Assembly: GCA_022821805.1 (NCBI GenBank)
Contig: JAJECX010000003.1
Span: 310,001-374,000, forward strand
Source of the DNA: Anaerolineae bacterium
GTDB lineage: Bacteria; Chloroflexota; Anaerolineae; Aggregatilineales; Phototrophicaceae
DNA: 64,000 bases
Direction of reading: 5' to 3'
Shown here: positions 8,876 through 18,678 of the stretch, in pieces
Layout of the letters: each line of letters begins with the position of its first letter
How positions within the stretch are numbered: the first letter of the stretch is position 1
Made by a program: the position numbers and the translations under genes
The notes under the pieces: model-generated
The model's database searches: none
What the model saw: only the letters and a program-made list of their open reading frames with translations
What the model was told of the DNA's origin: nothing

Positions 8876-11683
8876 ATGCGCCGAGTACGAATGATGGAAG
8901 CTCGCCCGGTACTCTACCTCATCGACGGTCATGCGCTCGCATATCGCAGTTATTTCGCGCTGCAGCGTGGCGGCTTTGCCACATCGAGCGGAGAAAGCAC
9001 AAGCGCAATCTACGGTTTCAGCCGGACGCTGCTGGATGTATACGAGCATTATCAGCCAAAGTATCTCGCCGTCGCCTTCGATGAGGGCTTGAGCGCGCGC
9101 GAGGAGATTTATCCTGAATACAAGGCGACGCGCGAAAAAATGCCCGACGATCTGCGCAGCCAGTTCGACCGGATTCGTCAGTTGGTTGAGGCTTTTAATA
9201 TCCCGCAGATGACGATGCCAAATATGGAAGCGGACGATGTCCTGGGCACGATCAGTCGGCAGGCGGTCGAGATGGGCTTGGATGTGCATATTGCGACTGG
9301 CGATAGCGATATCTTGCAGTTGCTGGGTCCGCACGTGCGGGTGCAACTGCCGCAGCGCGGCGAGGAAGACAAGGTCTGGGATGTTCCGGCATTCCGCGAA
9401 AAGTGGGGGCTTGAGCCGAGCCAATTGGTGGACCTTAAGGCGCTGGAGGGAGACAGCTCGGACAATATCCCTGGCGTAGCCGGCGTCGGCAAGAAAACCG
9501 CAACAGACTTATTGCAGCAATATGGCGACCTGGAAACCATTTATGAGCATCTTGACGAAATAAAGACCAGACCGCGCAACCGCCTCATTGAAGGCCGCAA
9601 AATGGCCTTCCTCAGCCGTGAACTGGCCACCATCATGCGCGATCTCGACATTGAGCTTGATTTGGAATTATGTATTGGGCAGGACTTCGAGCTAAAGCCG
9701 GTCGATGATGTATTCTCGGCGCTTGAGTTCAGGACGCTGCGCGATCGGCTGCATAAGGTCTATGGCGGGTTTCATGGCGAGCAGATCGAAACGGGCATCG
9801 TCAACGCGCACGAAGTCGTCGAGACGATTATCGTCCGCGATGAAGCCAGCTTAAGCGAGCTGGTCGCCGCGTTGAACGCCGCCGAAATGATCGCCTTTGA
9901 TACCGAAACGACCAGCATCGATCAGATGTCGGCTGAGCTGGTGGGAATATCGCTGGCGGTCGACGGCGAGCGCGGCTATTACGTGCCGCTGGGTCACCGC
10001 CTCGCCGGCGACGAGGGGCAGACGGATATGTTCGCCCAGCCCGTTGGCGATCAACTGCCCCTGGACCGCGTGATTGAGGCTTTGCGCCCGCCTATGGAGA
10101 ACGCCAATATCCCGAAATCCGCGCATAACGCCGTCTATGACTTGATGATCCTGCAGCGATACGGCATCAACGTGTCGCCGATCGCATTTGATTCAATGAT
10201 CGCGGAATGGGTGAACAATCCCATTAGCAAGTTCCTTGGACTAAAAGCCTTGGTGGCGCAGGCGCTTGATGTACAAATGACCGAGATATCCAAGCTGCTG
10301 GGGGCGGGCAAAAAGCAGACGACGATGGATCTAATTGAGATTGATGAGGTCGCGCCCTATGCGGCTGCCGATGCTACGATGACTTGGCGCCTTGTGAAGC
10401 CACTGCAAAGCGAGTTGCGCGGTACCGGTCTTAAATCGCTATACACGAATCTGGAGATTCCGCTCATTCCAATCATCAGCAGCATGCAGCGCAAGGGCGT
10501 CGCGCTGGATGTCGAGTTCTTGCGGGAAATGAGCGGCCGTTTGAAATCCGATATCGCTGATCTGCAAGCGTCGATTATCGAAGCAGGAGGCATCGGAAAG
10601 TTCAACATTGGCAGCCCAAAGCAGCTTAATCTGGTGCTTTTTGAACAGTTGAAGCTGCCGACGGATGGATTGAAGAAGACCAAGCTCGGGTACTCGACTG
10701 ACGCCGCCACCTTGGATGCCCTGCGAGACGAACACCCAATCGTGGACATGATCGTCAACTACCGCGAATTGTCCAAACTGAAGAGTACCTACGTCGACGC
10801 CCTGCCCAAGCTGGTCAATGCTGGCACCGGACGCGTCCACACCAGTTACAACCAGGCGGGCTCGGCGACGGGTCGCTTCAGCAGCAACAATCCAAACTTG
10901 CAGAATATCCCCGTCCGCACGGAGCTGGGGCGGGAAGTTCGGCGCGCGTTCGTAGCGCCTGAAGGATACCTTTTGCTTGCTGTTGATTACAGCCAAATCG
11001 AACTGCGCGTGATGGCGCATATCAGCCAGGACGAAACGCTGATCGACGCCTTTCACCGCGAACTGGACATTCATCAGGCGACCGCCGCGACTGTGAATGG
11101 TATCGAGCCGGAGGACGTTACCTATGAGCAGCGCAGCTTTGCCAAACGAGTCAATTTCGGCTTGATGTATGGAATGGGCGCATTTCGGCTGGCCCGCGAT
11201 AGCGACTTGACGCTGGGGGAAGCGGAAGAATTCATCGCGACATATTTTGCGCGCATGCCGGGTGTCAAAGAGTATATCGACCGGACCAAGGCTTTCGTTT
11301 GGGAAAACGGCTATACCGAGACGCTATACGGGCGCCGGCGGATCTATCCGGCGATCAAGGCTAATGGCAATCGCCGAAGCACGGCGGCTGAAGAGCGCGC
11401 CGCCATCAATATGCCAATTCAGGGTACGGCTGCCGATATTCTGAAGCAGTCGATGATAGATCTGGATGCGCGTTTGACGCAATCAAGTTACGACGCGGCG
11501 TTGATTCTTCAGGTGCACGACGAGCTTGTTTTGGAAGTGAAGGAAGATCAGCTCGACGCGGTTTCGTCCCTGGTGGTGGAAACCATGGAAGCAGCGTTGC
11601 CCGATGGACAGCCGCTGCGCGTGCCGCTGCGAGCGAACGCCAGCTTCGGCGCCAACTGGCGTGACATGGATGACATCGTTTAA
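8876..11683 (+). CDS. polA: DNA polymerase I
   Basis: A family A polymerase of up to 935 residues for gap repair and Okazaki-fragment processing. Residues ~10-300 are the 5'-3' exonuclease (YLIDGHALAYRSYFAL, MEADDVLGTI, GDSSDNIPGVAGVGKKTA). Residues ~320-510 are a 3'-5' exonuclease that keeps its acidic residues (FDTETTS, NAVYDLMIL, YAAADATMTW), so proofreading is probably intact. The polymerase domain shows motif A (AVDYSQIELRVMAHIS), motif B (RSFAKRVNFGLMYGMGAFRL) and motif C (LQVHDELVLEV). The start could equally be the ATG at 8891 or 8894, since no strong ribosome site decides it. Confidence 0.96.
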   Translation: MRRVRMMEARPVLYLIDGHALAYRSYFALQRGGFATSSGESTSAIYGFSRTLLDVYEHYQPKYLAVAFDEGLSAREEIYPEYKATREKMPDDLRSQFDRIRQLVEAFNIPQMTMPNMEADDVLGTISRQAVEMGLDVHIATGDSDILQLLGPHVRVQLPQRGEEDKVWDVPAFREKWGLEPSQLVDLKALEGDSSDNIPGVAGVGKKTATDLLQQYGDLETIYEHLDEIKTRPRNRLIEGRKMAFLSRELATIMRDLDIELDLELCIGQDFELKPVDDVFSALEFRTLRDRLHKVYGGFHGEQIETGIVNAHEVVETIIVRDEASLSELVAALNAAEMIAFDTETTSIDQMSAELVGISLAVDGERGYYVPLGHRLAGDEGQTDMFAQPVGDQLPLDRVIEALRPPMENANIPKSAHNAVYDLMILQRYGINVSPIAFDSMIAEWVNNPISKFLGLKALVAQALDVQMTEISKLLGAGKKQTTMDLIEIDEVAPYAAADATMTWRLVKPLQSELRGTGLKSLYTNLEIPLIPIISSMQRKGVALDVEFLREMSGRLKSDIADLQASIIEAGGIGKFNIGSPKQLNLVLFEQLKLPTDGLKKTKLGYSTDAATLDALRDEHPIVDMIVNYRELSKLKSTYVDALPKLVNAGTGRVHTSYNQAGSATGRFSSNNPNLQNIPVRTELGREVRRAFVAPEGYLLLAVDYSQIELRVMAHISQDETLIDAFHRELDIHQATAATVNGIEPEDVTYEQRSFAKRVNFGLMYGMGAFRLARDSDLTLGEAEEFIATYFARMPGVKEYIDRTKAFVWENGYTETLYGRRRIYPAIKANGNRRSTAAEERAAINMPIQGTAADILKQSMIDLDARLTQSSYDAALILQVHDELVLEVKEDQLDAVSSLVVETMEAALPDGQPLRVPLRANASFGANWRDMDDIV

Positions 11684-11757
11684 GTCAACGCTTGGCATGT
11701 GCTATACTGCAAGCGCCACATATTCCAAGATGTTCATGGGAAAGATGCAAGCGGCAA

Positions 11758-12675
11758 ATGAAACACTTTCTGGAACTTGCAAGCGTCCCCACGGGCGAGT
11801 TGCGCGATCTGCTTGAGTTAGCGCTGCAGCTGAAGGCCGAGTGGAAGGCGGGCGGCAACAAGGCAGTGCTCCAGGGCAAGACGCTGGGCATGATATTCTT
11901 GAAGCCTTCATTGCGTACCCGTGTGTCCTTCGAGATGGCGATGAAGCATCTGGGCGGCGGCGCCATCATGCTGGGTCCGCAGGAGATCGGCTTGGGTGTG
12001 CGCGAGAGCATTCCCGATGTGGCGCGCGTGCTTTCCGGTTATGTGGACGGAATCATGGCGCGCGTGTTTCACCACGCCGATGTCGCGCAGCTGGCGGAGT
12101 ATTCATCGGTGCCGGTCATCAACGGCTTGAGCGATGGCTATCATCCCTGCCAGGCTTTGGGCGATATGCTGACAATTCACGAACATTTCGGCGCGCTGGA
12201 TGGCTTGCGGCTGGCTTTCGTCGGCGATGGCAACAACGTCGCCGCTTCTGTCGCGCTGGCCTGCGCCCACTTTGGCGTCAGCTTCAGCATTGCAACGCCG
12301 GAAGGCTACGAAATGCAGCGCCCCGTGCGCGAGCAGGCTTACGGCATTGCTGGACGCAACGGTTCAGTTTTGCAAATGGGTACGCGCCCGCAGGTCGCCG
12401 TCTCAAAAGCGGATGTGGTCTATACCGATACCTGGGTCAGCATGGGGCAGGAAGCGGAAGCGGCCGAGCGCGCCGGCGAATTTGACGCCTATCAGGTCAA
12501 CGACGAGCTGCTGAGGCATGCTAATTCAAACGCCATAGTCATGCACTGTCTGCCCGCGCACCGCGGTGATGAGATCACCGATGCTGTGATGGATGGCGCG
12601 CAGTCGAAAGTCTTCCAGCAGGCGGAGAACCGCATGCATGCGCAAAAGGCGATTCTGGCGCGCTTGCTATCGTAG
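11758..12675 (+). CDS. argF: Ornithine carbamoyltransferase
   Basis: A 305-residue enzyme that joins carbamoyl phosphate and ornithine to citrulline in arginine synthesis. The carbamoyl-phosphate loop is PSLRTRVSFE (SLRTR where STRTR is usual). Also present are YHPCQALGD, the ornithine-side SMG loop (DTWVSMGQEAE) and the MHCLPAHRG motif. The SMG loop favours ornithine over aspartate or acetylornithine as acceptor. The frame is open upstream to 11692, but the family length and the MKHFLEL start support ATG 11758. No other arg genes are adjacent; it stands between polA and the c-di-AMP genes. Confidence 0.93.
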   Translation: MKHFLELASVPTGELRDLLELALQLKAEWKAGGNKAVLQGKTLGMIFLKPSLRTRVSFEMAMKHLGGGAIMLGPQEIGLGVRESIPDVARVLSGYVDGIMARVFHHADVAQLAEYSSVPVINGLSDGYHPCQALGDMLTIHEHFGALDGLRLAFVGDGNNVAASVALACAHFGVSFSIATPEGYEMQRPVREQAYGIAGRNGSVLQMGTRPQVAVSKADVVYTDTWVSMGQEAEAAERAGEFDAYQVNDELLRHANSNAIVMHCLPAHRGDEITDAVMDGAQSKVFQQAENRMHAQKAILARLLS

Positions 12676-13088
12676 CCCCTTGACTTCGCGGCGATTGCCC
12701 TGCTATTTGCGTTTCCGCTGGCAGCTCTTTTGACAATCTGGACGGCAATACGATACGATTTCGCCCGGCGATCGCATTGTCTCTTACCGGTCAGTAGCCT
12801 CCGAAACTGTCGCCTTGCCTACTGTCATTCTAGCTCGTTGTCGCCAGTCGAGGCACGTTGCGTTAGTCTTCGCAGCGGCTGGAAGCATGATTGACAGGCG
12901 CCGCCAAGCCGATTAGAGCGCTGCCAAAACTCGGAATACTATGCATTTCACCGAGTTATGTTCGGCGCAGTCCTGTATCAAATGATAGAATGCGGTAACT
13001 TCGAATGTATTAGTGGGTTAATACAAGTGACTAAACTATCGGCAGCGCCGCTTCGGCATGCCGATTTTGGGCTGGCGGAAGGATCGCA
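12676..13088 (+). other. 413-base intergenic region, no gene seen
   Basis: No convincing reading frame or structured RNA signature is visible on either strand; the conserved cores of RNase P RNA and tmRNA were looked for and not found. It holds candidate plus-strand promoters: TTGACA 12730-12735, 18 bases, TACGAT 12754-12759; and TTGACA 12891-12896, 17 bases, TAGAGC 12914-12919. Their -10 boxes are weak. It also carries the ribosome site GGAAGGA (13077-13083) for the next gene. The likely role is the promoter region and leader of cdaA-cdaR. Confidence 0.45.
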
Positions 13089-13964
13089 GTGGAGCAAATC
13101 CTCTTAATTCTGGAGAGCGTCGAGCTTCGGGACATTGTCGATATTGCTATTGTTACGACGCTTTTCTACAGCATCACATTCATGTTCCGCGGCACACAGG
13201 CGGTTACGCTTTTTCGCGGCATCGCCTTGGTCGTGATCGGCTTGATTTCACTTGCGGCGCTCTTTCGGCTGCAAGCCTTGAGTTGGTTGCTCGCGAACAG
13301 TCTGACCGCCTTGGTTATTGCCATACCCGTCATCTTCCAGCCGGAGATTCGACGGGTGTTGGAGCGATTGGGGCGTACGGCATTTCTGGGTACGCGGCAG
13401 GCGCCACAGGCGGTGCGCGCCTCGCTAATTGACGCGATCTGCGCCGCTTCAGACAAACTGTCGGATCGGCGTCATGGCGCCCTGATTGTTTTGCAGCGCA
13501 ATAGCGGCTTGCAGGAGTACATTCGCACCGGCATTCAGCTGGATAGCCTGGTAACCGCAGACCTGCTGGCGACGCTGTTTTGGCCGCGCACCGAATTGCA
13601 TGATGGCGCGGTTATTATTGACAACGCCGGTCGAATCGCGTCGGCATCAAGTGTTTTGCCAATCACCGCCAGTCGCAACTTGCCCAATCCGAATCTGGGA
13701 ACGCGGCACCGAGCCGCCGTCGGCATCAGCGAAGTTGGCGACGCGCTCTGCGTAATCGTCTCGGAAGAAACGGGTAAGATCTCTGTTACCAACGCTGGCC
13801 GCATGATTCTCGATTTGGACGCGCAGCGGTTGAGGCTGATCTTGAGCGCCTACTACGGACCCACTGAAGAGCCGGCGCTGTCGATAAGGAGCCGTCTGCG
13901 CGAGATGGTCGACGAGCTGCGGCTTCGCGTTCAGACACGCAGCAGGCAGCAGGCTCAATCATGA
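13089..13964 (+). CDS. cdaA: Diadenylate cyclase, membrane type
   Basis: A 291-residue enzyme that makes the second messenger c-di-AMP from two ATP. Three N-terminal membrane helices (residues ~15-85) precede the DAC (DisA_N) domain with its hallmark LHDGAVII (catalytic DGA) and GTRHRAAVG (RHR) motifs. The GTG start is fixed by GGAAGGA six to twelve bases upstream. The next gene overlaps by four bases (ATGA) and encodes its YbbR-domain partner, the classic cdaA-cdaR pair that links c-di-AMP to cell-wall and potassium homeostasis in other bacteria. Confidence 0.94.
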   Translation: MEQILLILESVELRDIVDIAIVTTLFYSITFMFRGTQAVTLFRGIALVVIGLISLAALFRLQALSWLLANSLTALVIAIPVIFQPEIRRVLERLGRTAFLGTRQAPQAVRASLIDAICAASDKLSDRRHGALIVLQRNSGLQEYIRTGIQLDSLVTADLLATLFWPRTELHDGAVIIDNAGRIASASSVLPITASRNLPNPNLGTRHRAAVGISEVGDALCVIVSEETGKISVTNAGRMILDLDAQRLRLILSAYYGPTEEPALSIRSRLREMVDELRLRVQTRSRQQAQS

Positions 13965-15265
13965 TAGGGCGCTTCGCGAAGTCCGATTTGGCTGGCAATC
14001 TGCTCTGGTTGGCGGTATCACTGCTTTTGGCGTCCGGCGTCTGGTATATCGCGGTCACTTCGGCGGATCCCATCGCCAAGAGGAGCTTTCGCAACATACC
14101 AATACAGATTGTGCCCAGCGACACGGCAGAAATGACGAATAGCCGTTTTCGCACGGCGACCGTAACCATCCAGGGCTTGCAAACGACGATCTCCGCGCGA
14201 CGGGCGGAAGACATCGTCGTCCGCGCCGACCTGTCACGGCTGGGACCGGGCACACACACCGTACCACTGAATGTCAATATCGCTCAGCCCGACACGGATT
14301 CATTCCGCCGGCTCGTTTCGATTGTTCAGCCATCCCAAATCATTGTTGAATTAGAGCCGCTCGAAGCGCACCAGAAAAAGATCGTTATTGATTTACTGGA
14401 GGCGCCGCCAATTGGCTTCCGGCATGACGAACCGGTACCAAATATCACAGAAGTCATCGTCAGCGGAGCGGCGAGCCGGGTGGGGCAGGTGGTTGCCGCT
14501 CGTGGAGAACTGGACCTATCTTCAAGCCGCAATCCGATAGAAGTCGATTTGCGGCTTCACGCGGTCGACGCCGATGGCAATCGCATTGGCGATGTGGCGC
14601 TCGACCCGCAAACGGCGACCGTCTCGGTTCATATCGCACGACGGGACGATATCCGTCAGATCGCGGTGCGGCCCAATGTCCTGCTGGACACGCTTCCGGC
14701 TGGCTTTACACTGAAGAACCAGAGTTACGATCCGGAGTCGATCTTTGTCAGTGGCGCGCCCGAACAGTTGGCTACCATCTCCGATACGTTATTCACCGAG
14801 CCAATCAGCCTCGTTGAGCGTCAGGAAGGCTTCGTGACGACCGTGCCAGTTCAATTGCCCGGCGATGATCTCTTCGTAATGAGCGGCGACAACAATGTAA
14901 CGGTTTCCATTGAGATTATTGCGATCATCGATTCGCGCCAAATTGAAAATATTGAAGTCGCGCATATCGGTTTGGAAAGCGATTATTCCGTATCCATAGT
15001 GCCGAAGGCGGTTTCCGCGATTGTGACTGGTCCTGTGGTAACGGTCGATGCTCTTTCCTTGGAAAACATCCAGGTGGTTGTCGACTTGCATGGGCTGTCG
15101 CCAGGTGTCTATGACCTTGAACCCTCCATCTCCATCAATCAAGCAGAACTGAGCGAAGAGAATGTCTCGCTTTTGCCTGATGTGGTCAATGTTGAAATTA
15201 CGATGCCGCCGGGTGAAACGGACGACGGCGGCGCATCGGCGGAGAATTCGACAACAGGCGGATGA
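13961..15265 (+). CDS. cdaR: YbbR-domain regulator of diadenylate cyclase
   Basis: A 434-residue protein with one N-terminal membrane helix (LLWLAVSLLLASGVWYIAV, residues ~13-32) and an extracytoplasmic chain of about four YbbR repeats (residues ~40-410). Repeat openings are visible at IPIQIVPSDTAEM, IVIDLLEAPPIGF, IAVRPNVLLDTLPAGF and IEVAHIGLESDYSV. YbbR proteins bind CdaA in the membrane and modulate its activity. The start codon overlaps the cdaA stop, so the two are translationally coupled. The C-terminus ends in a short acidic Gly/Ser/Thr tail. Confidence 0.88.
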   Translation: MIGRFAKSDLAGNLLWLAVSLLLASGVWYIAVTSADPIAKRSFRNIPIQIVPSDTAEMTNSRFRTATVTIQGLQTTISARRAEDIVVRADLSRLGPGTHTVPLNVNIAQPDTDSFRRLVSIVQPSQIIVELEPLEAHQKKIVIDLLEAPPIGFRHDEPVPNITEVIVSGAASRVGQVVAARGELDLSSSRNPIEVDLRLHAVDADGNRIGDVALDPQTATVSVHIARRDDIRQIAVRPNVLLDTLPAGFTLKNQSYDPESIFVSGAPEQLATISDTLFTEPISLVERQEGFVTTVPVQLPGDDLFVMSGDNNVTVSIEIIAIIDSRQIENIEVAHIGLESDYSVSIVPKAVSAIVTGPVVTVDALSLENIQVVVDLHGLSPGVYDLEPSISINQAELSEENVSLLPDVVNVEITMPPGETDDGGASAENSTTGG

Positions 15266-15361
15266 GTCGCTCGCTTACGCCGGTCGCTTGACAAGAAAAC
15301 AGTTGTAATGCCACAGCCAATTGGGCGCTTGGGAATTCGCTCGCCGGGCGTCTTTTCCCTG

Positions 15362-15388
15362 TTGAAACTACAGGTGACTCACTACAAT
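15362..15388 (+). promoter_or_regulatory. Possible promoter for der
   Basis: TTGAAA (15362-15367), a short 15-base spacer and TACAAT (15383-15388) lie 43 bases before the der start. The spacer is shorter than optimal, so this is only a candidate. Confidence 0.3.
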
Positions 15389-15430
15389 ACGAGCTTTGAC
15401 TTTACATGAACCGCGAGGCAGGTCGTAAAG

Positions 15431-16837
15431 ATGGCGCGGAACCCGATTGTCGCATTGGTGGGACGCCCAAATGTCGGGAAAAGCACACTGTTCAATCGAC
15501 TTGTTGGCGACCGCGTAGCCGTCACGCACGAGATACCCGGCACGACGCGCGATCGCTTGCATGGCGAGTCATTTTGGAACGGCGTAACGTTTCAAGTCGT
15601 CGACACCGGCGGGATTGAAGTATACCAACCGGCTGGATCGCGCGATGAGTCGCCATTGGCCGAGGGAAGCCGCGACTTCGTCCGGGAGATCATCGACCAA
15701 GCCATGATTGCCATCGCCGACGCTGATGCCATCATTTTGGTTGTTGACGCGCAATATGGCGTTACCGCTGCCGATGAGGCTATCGCCGAGATTCTGCGGC
15801 GATCTGATAAGCAGGTGCTGGTCGCTGCCAACAAGATCGATGACAAGATGCATGAAGGCGAAGTCTACGACTTTTACAGTCTAGGCTTGGAGATTGTCGT
15901 CGGTATCAGCGCTATTCATGGCTTGGGCGTAGGTGACATGCTGGATGAATTGGTGAAGTCGTTTGGCGTTCTGGCTGCGGACTTCGAGGGAGACGACGAG
16001 GACGAGCACCTGAAAATTGCTATCGTCGGACGCCCAAACGCGGGCAAGAGCACGCTGCTCAACAAGCTGATTGGCGAAGAGCGAGCGATCGTCAGCGAGG
16101 TCGCTGGCACGACGCGCGATGCCATAGACACGGATGTCAGTTACTTCGGCGAGCGAGTCACCTTGATCGACACGGCTGGATTGCGCCGCAGAGGACGAAT
16201 CGAAGCTGGCGTCGAAAGGTACAGCGTCATCCGAGCGATGAAAGCGATAAGCCGCGCCGATGTCGCTCTCCTGGTCGTTGACGCTCAACTCGGTGTTACC
16301 GAACAAGATGAGCATATCGCCGGCTACATCATTGAGGAATACAGAAGCCTGGTCATTGTGGTCAACAAGTGGGACGCGGTCGAAAAAGATGCCTTCACGA
16401 TGAATGAATTTACCGAGCGAATCCGCGATCGGCTGCACTTCGTACGCTATGCGCCGATCGTATTCATCAGCGCCTTGGACGGGCAGCGGATACACCAGGT
16501 CATAGAAGTCGCCTACCGTGTATGGGAGGCGCGCTTTTTGCGTGTGCCGACTGCTGAAGTGAACCGATTGATGCGCGAGGCAATTGACAAGCATCCGCCC
16601 CACGCCAAAGGCACGAAGCGTCTGCGGTTCTTGTATGCCTCTCAGGTTCGGACCGATCCGCCGCTATTCCTCTTCCACGTAAACGATCCGTCACAAGTGC
16701 ACTTTACCTACAAACGTTACCTGGAAAATCAAATCCGCGAAGCATACCAGTTCGAGGGCGCCCCAATCCGCATGAGCTTCCGAGCGCGCGGCGCCAGGCG
16801 GACTGACGCGGCCAATCAATCTCCATCCGTCGTTTGA
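15431..16837 (+). CDS. der: Ribosome-assembly GTPase Der (EngA)
   Basis: A 468-residue GTPase needed for 50S subunit maturation, with two G domains in tandem. G1 has GRPNVGKST, PGTTRDR, DTGG and NKID. G2 has GRPNAGKST, AGTTRDA, DTAG and NKWD. A KH-like domain follows (residues ~355-455, VNRLMREAIDKHPPHAKGTK). The double G-domain arrangement is unique to Der. The first G domain is extended by an insert after the G3 motif (residues ~62-80, GSRDESPLAEGSRDFVREII), which is common in the family. Signal peptidase follows on the same strand. Confidence 0.96.
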   Translation: MARNPIVALVGRPNVGKSTLFNRLVGDRVAVTHEIPGTTRDRLHGESFWNGVTFQVVDTGGIEVYQPAGSRDESPLAEGSRDFVREIIDQAMIAIADADAIILVVDAQYGVTAADEAIAEILRRSDKQVLVAANKIDDKMHEGEVYDFYSLGLEIVVGISAIHGLGVGDMLDELVKSFGVLAADFEGDDEDEHLKIAIVGRPNAGKSTLLNKLIGEERAIVSEVAGTTRDAIDTDVSYFGERVTLIDTAGLRRRGRIEAGVERYSVIRAMKAISRADVALLVVDAQLGVTEQDEHIAGYIIEEYRSLVIVVNKWDAVEKDAFTMNEFTERIRDRLHFVRYAPIVFISALDGQRIHQVIEVAYRVWEARFLRVPTAEVNRLMREAIDKHPPHAKGTKRLRFLYASQVRTDPPLFLFHVNDPSQVHFTYKRYLENQIREAYQFEGAPIRMSFRARGARRTDAANQSPSVV

Positions 16838-16989
16838 GGCCACGCGTCTTAATCAATACGCAATACGGCAGCTCACTTCGCCGACAATTTCTATTGCGAT
16901 GGCTATCGCTCAATTCTATAATCGTACATGCTGCTGGTCGAAAACCGCAACGCCATCAGACCGGTGCTGGCAGCGTCGAGGAAGCGAAA

Positions 16990-17562
16990 ATGTTCGGAAG
17001 CCATACAGGTGAACTGGCGCGCCCAAGATTGAAAACGCCAGGCTTGCTCTATGAGATCGTCAGCACGGTTGTCTTCATCGTCGCGGTTACCGTGCTGTTC
17101 GACTTGGCGATACCGCGCTCGCTGGTTGATGGTCATAGCATGGAGCCGACATTTTTCGGCGATGATCGCCTGGTGGTCAGCCGCGTCCATTATCTGCTAG
17201 GGCAGCCCCAGCGCGGTGATATACTCGTATTCAATTCGCTTCGGGAAAGTGAGTTGCAGCGCGGTGTGATGTTGATTAAGCGCGTCATCGGCGAGCCCGG
17301 CGATACAGTTGAGTTTCGCGATCAGAAGGTCCATATTAATGGGAAGCCGCTTGATGAACTCTACATCAAGCAAGAGATTTGTCGCAGGCGCTGCCAGGAC
17401 CAAACATGGGAGCTCGCGGAGAATGAATACTTCATGATGGGCGACAATCGCAACAACAGTAATGACTCGCGTTCCTTCGGACCCGTGCCGCTTTCCAGCA
17501 TAGTTGGAAGAGTTATCTTCCGCTATTTTCCGTTAGACGCTATCGGTGTGATCCCGAGCTAG
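16990..17562 (+). CDS. lepB: Signal peptidase I
   Basis: A 190-residue membrane protease that removes Sec and Tat signal peptides. One membrane helix (residues ~21-40) precedes the catalytic Ser50 in GHSMEPTF and the general base Lys97 in VMLIKRVIGEPGD. The downstream GDNRNNSNDSR box is also present. The frame is open to 16834, overlapping der, but GAGGAAG before ATG 16990 and family length support this start. Two cysteines in QEICRRRCQD are an uncommon detail of the exported domain. Confidence 0.93.
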   Translation: MFGSHTGELARPRLKTPGLLYEIVSTVVFIVAVTVLFDLAIPRSLVDGHSMEPTFFGDDRLVVSRVHYLLGQPQRGDILVFNSLRESELQRGVMLIKRVIGEPGDTVEFRDQKVHINGKPLDELYIKQEICRRRCQDQTWELAENEYFMMGDNRNNSNDSRSFGPVPLSSIVGRVIFRYFPLDAIGVIPS

Positions 17563-17571
17563 GGCGGCGCA

Positions 17572-17847
17572 ATGAGTGATTCGAAATCGAAAGGCTATGC
17601 TTGCCCGCGCTGTACGGTCGGGCGCTGTACGCCACGGACGACAACCTTTGCCGAGATGTATCACGGGCAGCTATTGAGCATTCCTAACGTGCGAAGCTAC
17701 ATCTGCGATGTATGTCACTTTGCCGAATACGAGCAGGATAAGCTGGAAGCTTTGTGGCAAGAGCTTTATGGCGAGGACCAAGTCGATGACTTTCAGTCGG
17801 TTGCCAGCCAGAAGCGCAGCTCGACTTTTGGCGGGGGATCAAACTGA
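17572..17847 (+). CDS. Small YgiT-type zinc-finger protein
   Basis: A 91-residue protein starting nine bases after lepB. Two cysteine pairs (CPRC near residue 11 and CDVC near residue 44) match the YgiT/MqsA N-terminal zinc finger, and a charged tail follows. In MqsA the finger is joined to a DNA-binding HTH, which is absent here. No toxin gene is adjacent, so a toxin-antitoxin role is not supported. Confidence 0.65.
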   Translation: MSDSKSKGYACPRCTVGRCTPRTTTFAEMYHGQLLSIPNVRSYICDVCHFAEYEQDKLEALWQELYGEDQVDDFQSVASQKRSSTFGGGSN

Positions 17848-17894
17848 TCGCCCATGATCGGGCGCCTCAACCAATCGAGAAAGAGTCAAAACAG

Positions 17895-18611
17895 ATGGAT
17901 TCGGAACGCGACCTGCGCGAGTTGATCTGCCATGTCGGGCGGCTGATGTACCAGCAGGGCTACGTCGACGGAACAGGCGGCAATATCAGCGCGCGTCTGG
18001 CGGACGACAGAATTCTGATGACTCCCAGCGGATTGGCGACCGGTTTCTTGGCGCCGGACCAGCTTGTCATCGTCAATCTAGCGGGCGAGCGAGTGGATGA
18101 GCCGGATGAAGCGAATGCCGAGCTGCGCCCGACATCGGAAAGCTCAATGCACCTGGAATGCTATCGGCAGCGTGATGATGTTATGGCTGTGGTTCACGCG
18201 CATCCGCCGACTGCCGTCGCGCTCACGCTGGCTGGATTCGACTTCCAGCAGTGTCTGATACCGGAGATGGTCGTGCTCCTGGGTCTGACGCCGACCGCGC
18301 CTTATTCGACGCCATCAAGTAAAGAAAACCGCGACGCCATCAGCCATTTGATACGGGAGCACGATGTGATCATGCTTTCCAATCACGGCTCGCTGACCGT
18401 TGCCAAGTCACTTTGGGATGCCTACTTCCTGCTCGAATCGCTGGAGCATAACGCCGGCATCATCCATCGCGCGCTGCAATTGAGCGACGACTTGAAGCCG
18501 ATCCCGGCTGATCAAATTGAGAAACTGGTCAATTACCGCGAGCAGTTTGGCTTGCTGCGCCCCGGCGACCGCGAGCGATTTGCCCGCCATATTGAACCCG
18601 GCAGCCAATAG
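17895..18611 (+). CDS. Class II aldolase/adducin family protein
   Basis: A 238-residue zinc-dependent aldolase-fold protein related to L-fuculose-1-phosphate and L-rhamnulose-1-phosphate aldolases and L-ribulose-5-phosphate 4-epimerase. The substrate loop GTGGNISAR (residues ~26-34), the zinc ligands His101 and His103 in HAHPP and His164 in SNHGS are intact. A ribosome site GAGAAAGAG precedes the ATG. A role in pentose or deoxysugar breakdown would fit the arabinose-related glycosidases in the window, but the sequence does not decide between aldolase and epimerase. Confidence 0.8.
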   Translation: MDSERDLRELICHVGRLMYQQGYVDGTGGNISARLADDRILMTPSGLATGFLAPDQLVIVNLAGERVDEPDEANAELRPTSESSMHLECYRQRDDVMAVVHAHPPTAVALTLAGFDFQQCLIPEMVVLLGLTPTAPYSTPSSKENRDAISHLIREHDVIMLSNHGSLTVAKSLWDAYFLLESLEHNAGIIHRALQLSDDLKPIPADQIEKLVNYREQFGLLRPGDRERFARHIEPGSQ

Positions 18612-18635
18612 TTTGCAGTTGCCGTGAAAATAAAC

Positions 18636-18664
18636 TTGACTTCGCGGGGCAATCATTGTATTCT
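18636..18664 (+). promoter_or_regulatory. Promoter of tRNA-Glu
   Basis: TTGACT (18636-18641), an exact 17-base spacer and TATTCT (18659-18664) end 14 bases before the tRNA. This is a good sigma70-type promoter at the spacing expected for a lone tRNA gene. Confidence 0.6.
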
Positions 18665-18678
18665 GCGCAGGCTGTAGG

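Noticed and set aside
12676-13088. A structured RNA such as RNase P RNA or tmRNA in the long gap
   Set aside because: The conserved cores of those RNAs are not present and no tRNA-like end was found.
16834-16989. N-terminal extension of lepB overlapping the end of der
   Set aside because: The extension does not resemble any signal peptidase, and the ATG at 16990 has a good ribosome site and gives normal family length.
17572-17847. MqsA-type antitoxin
   Set aside because: Only the zinc-finger half is present, the HTH domain is missing and there is no adjacent toxin gene.
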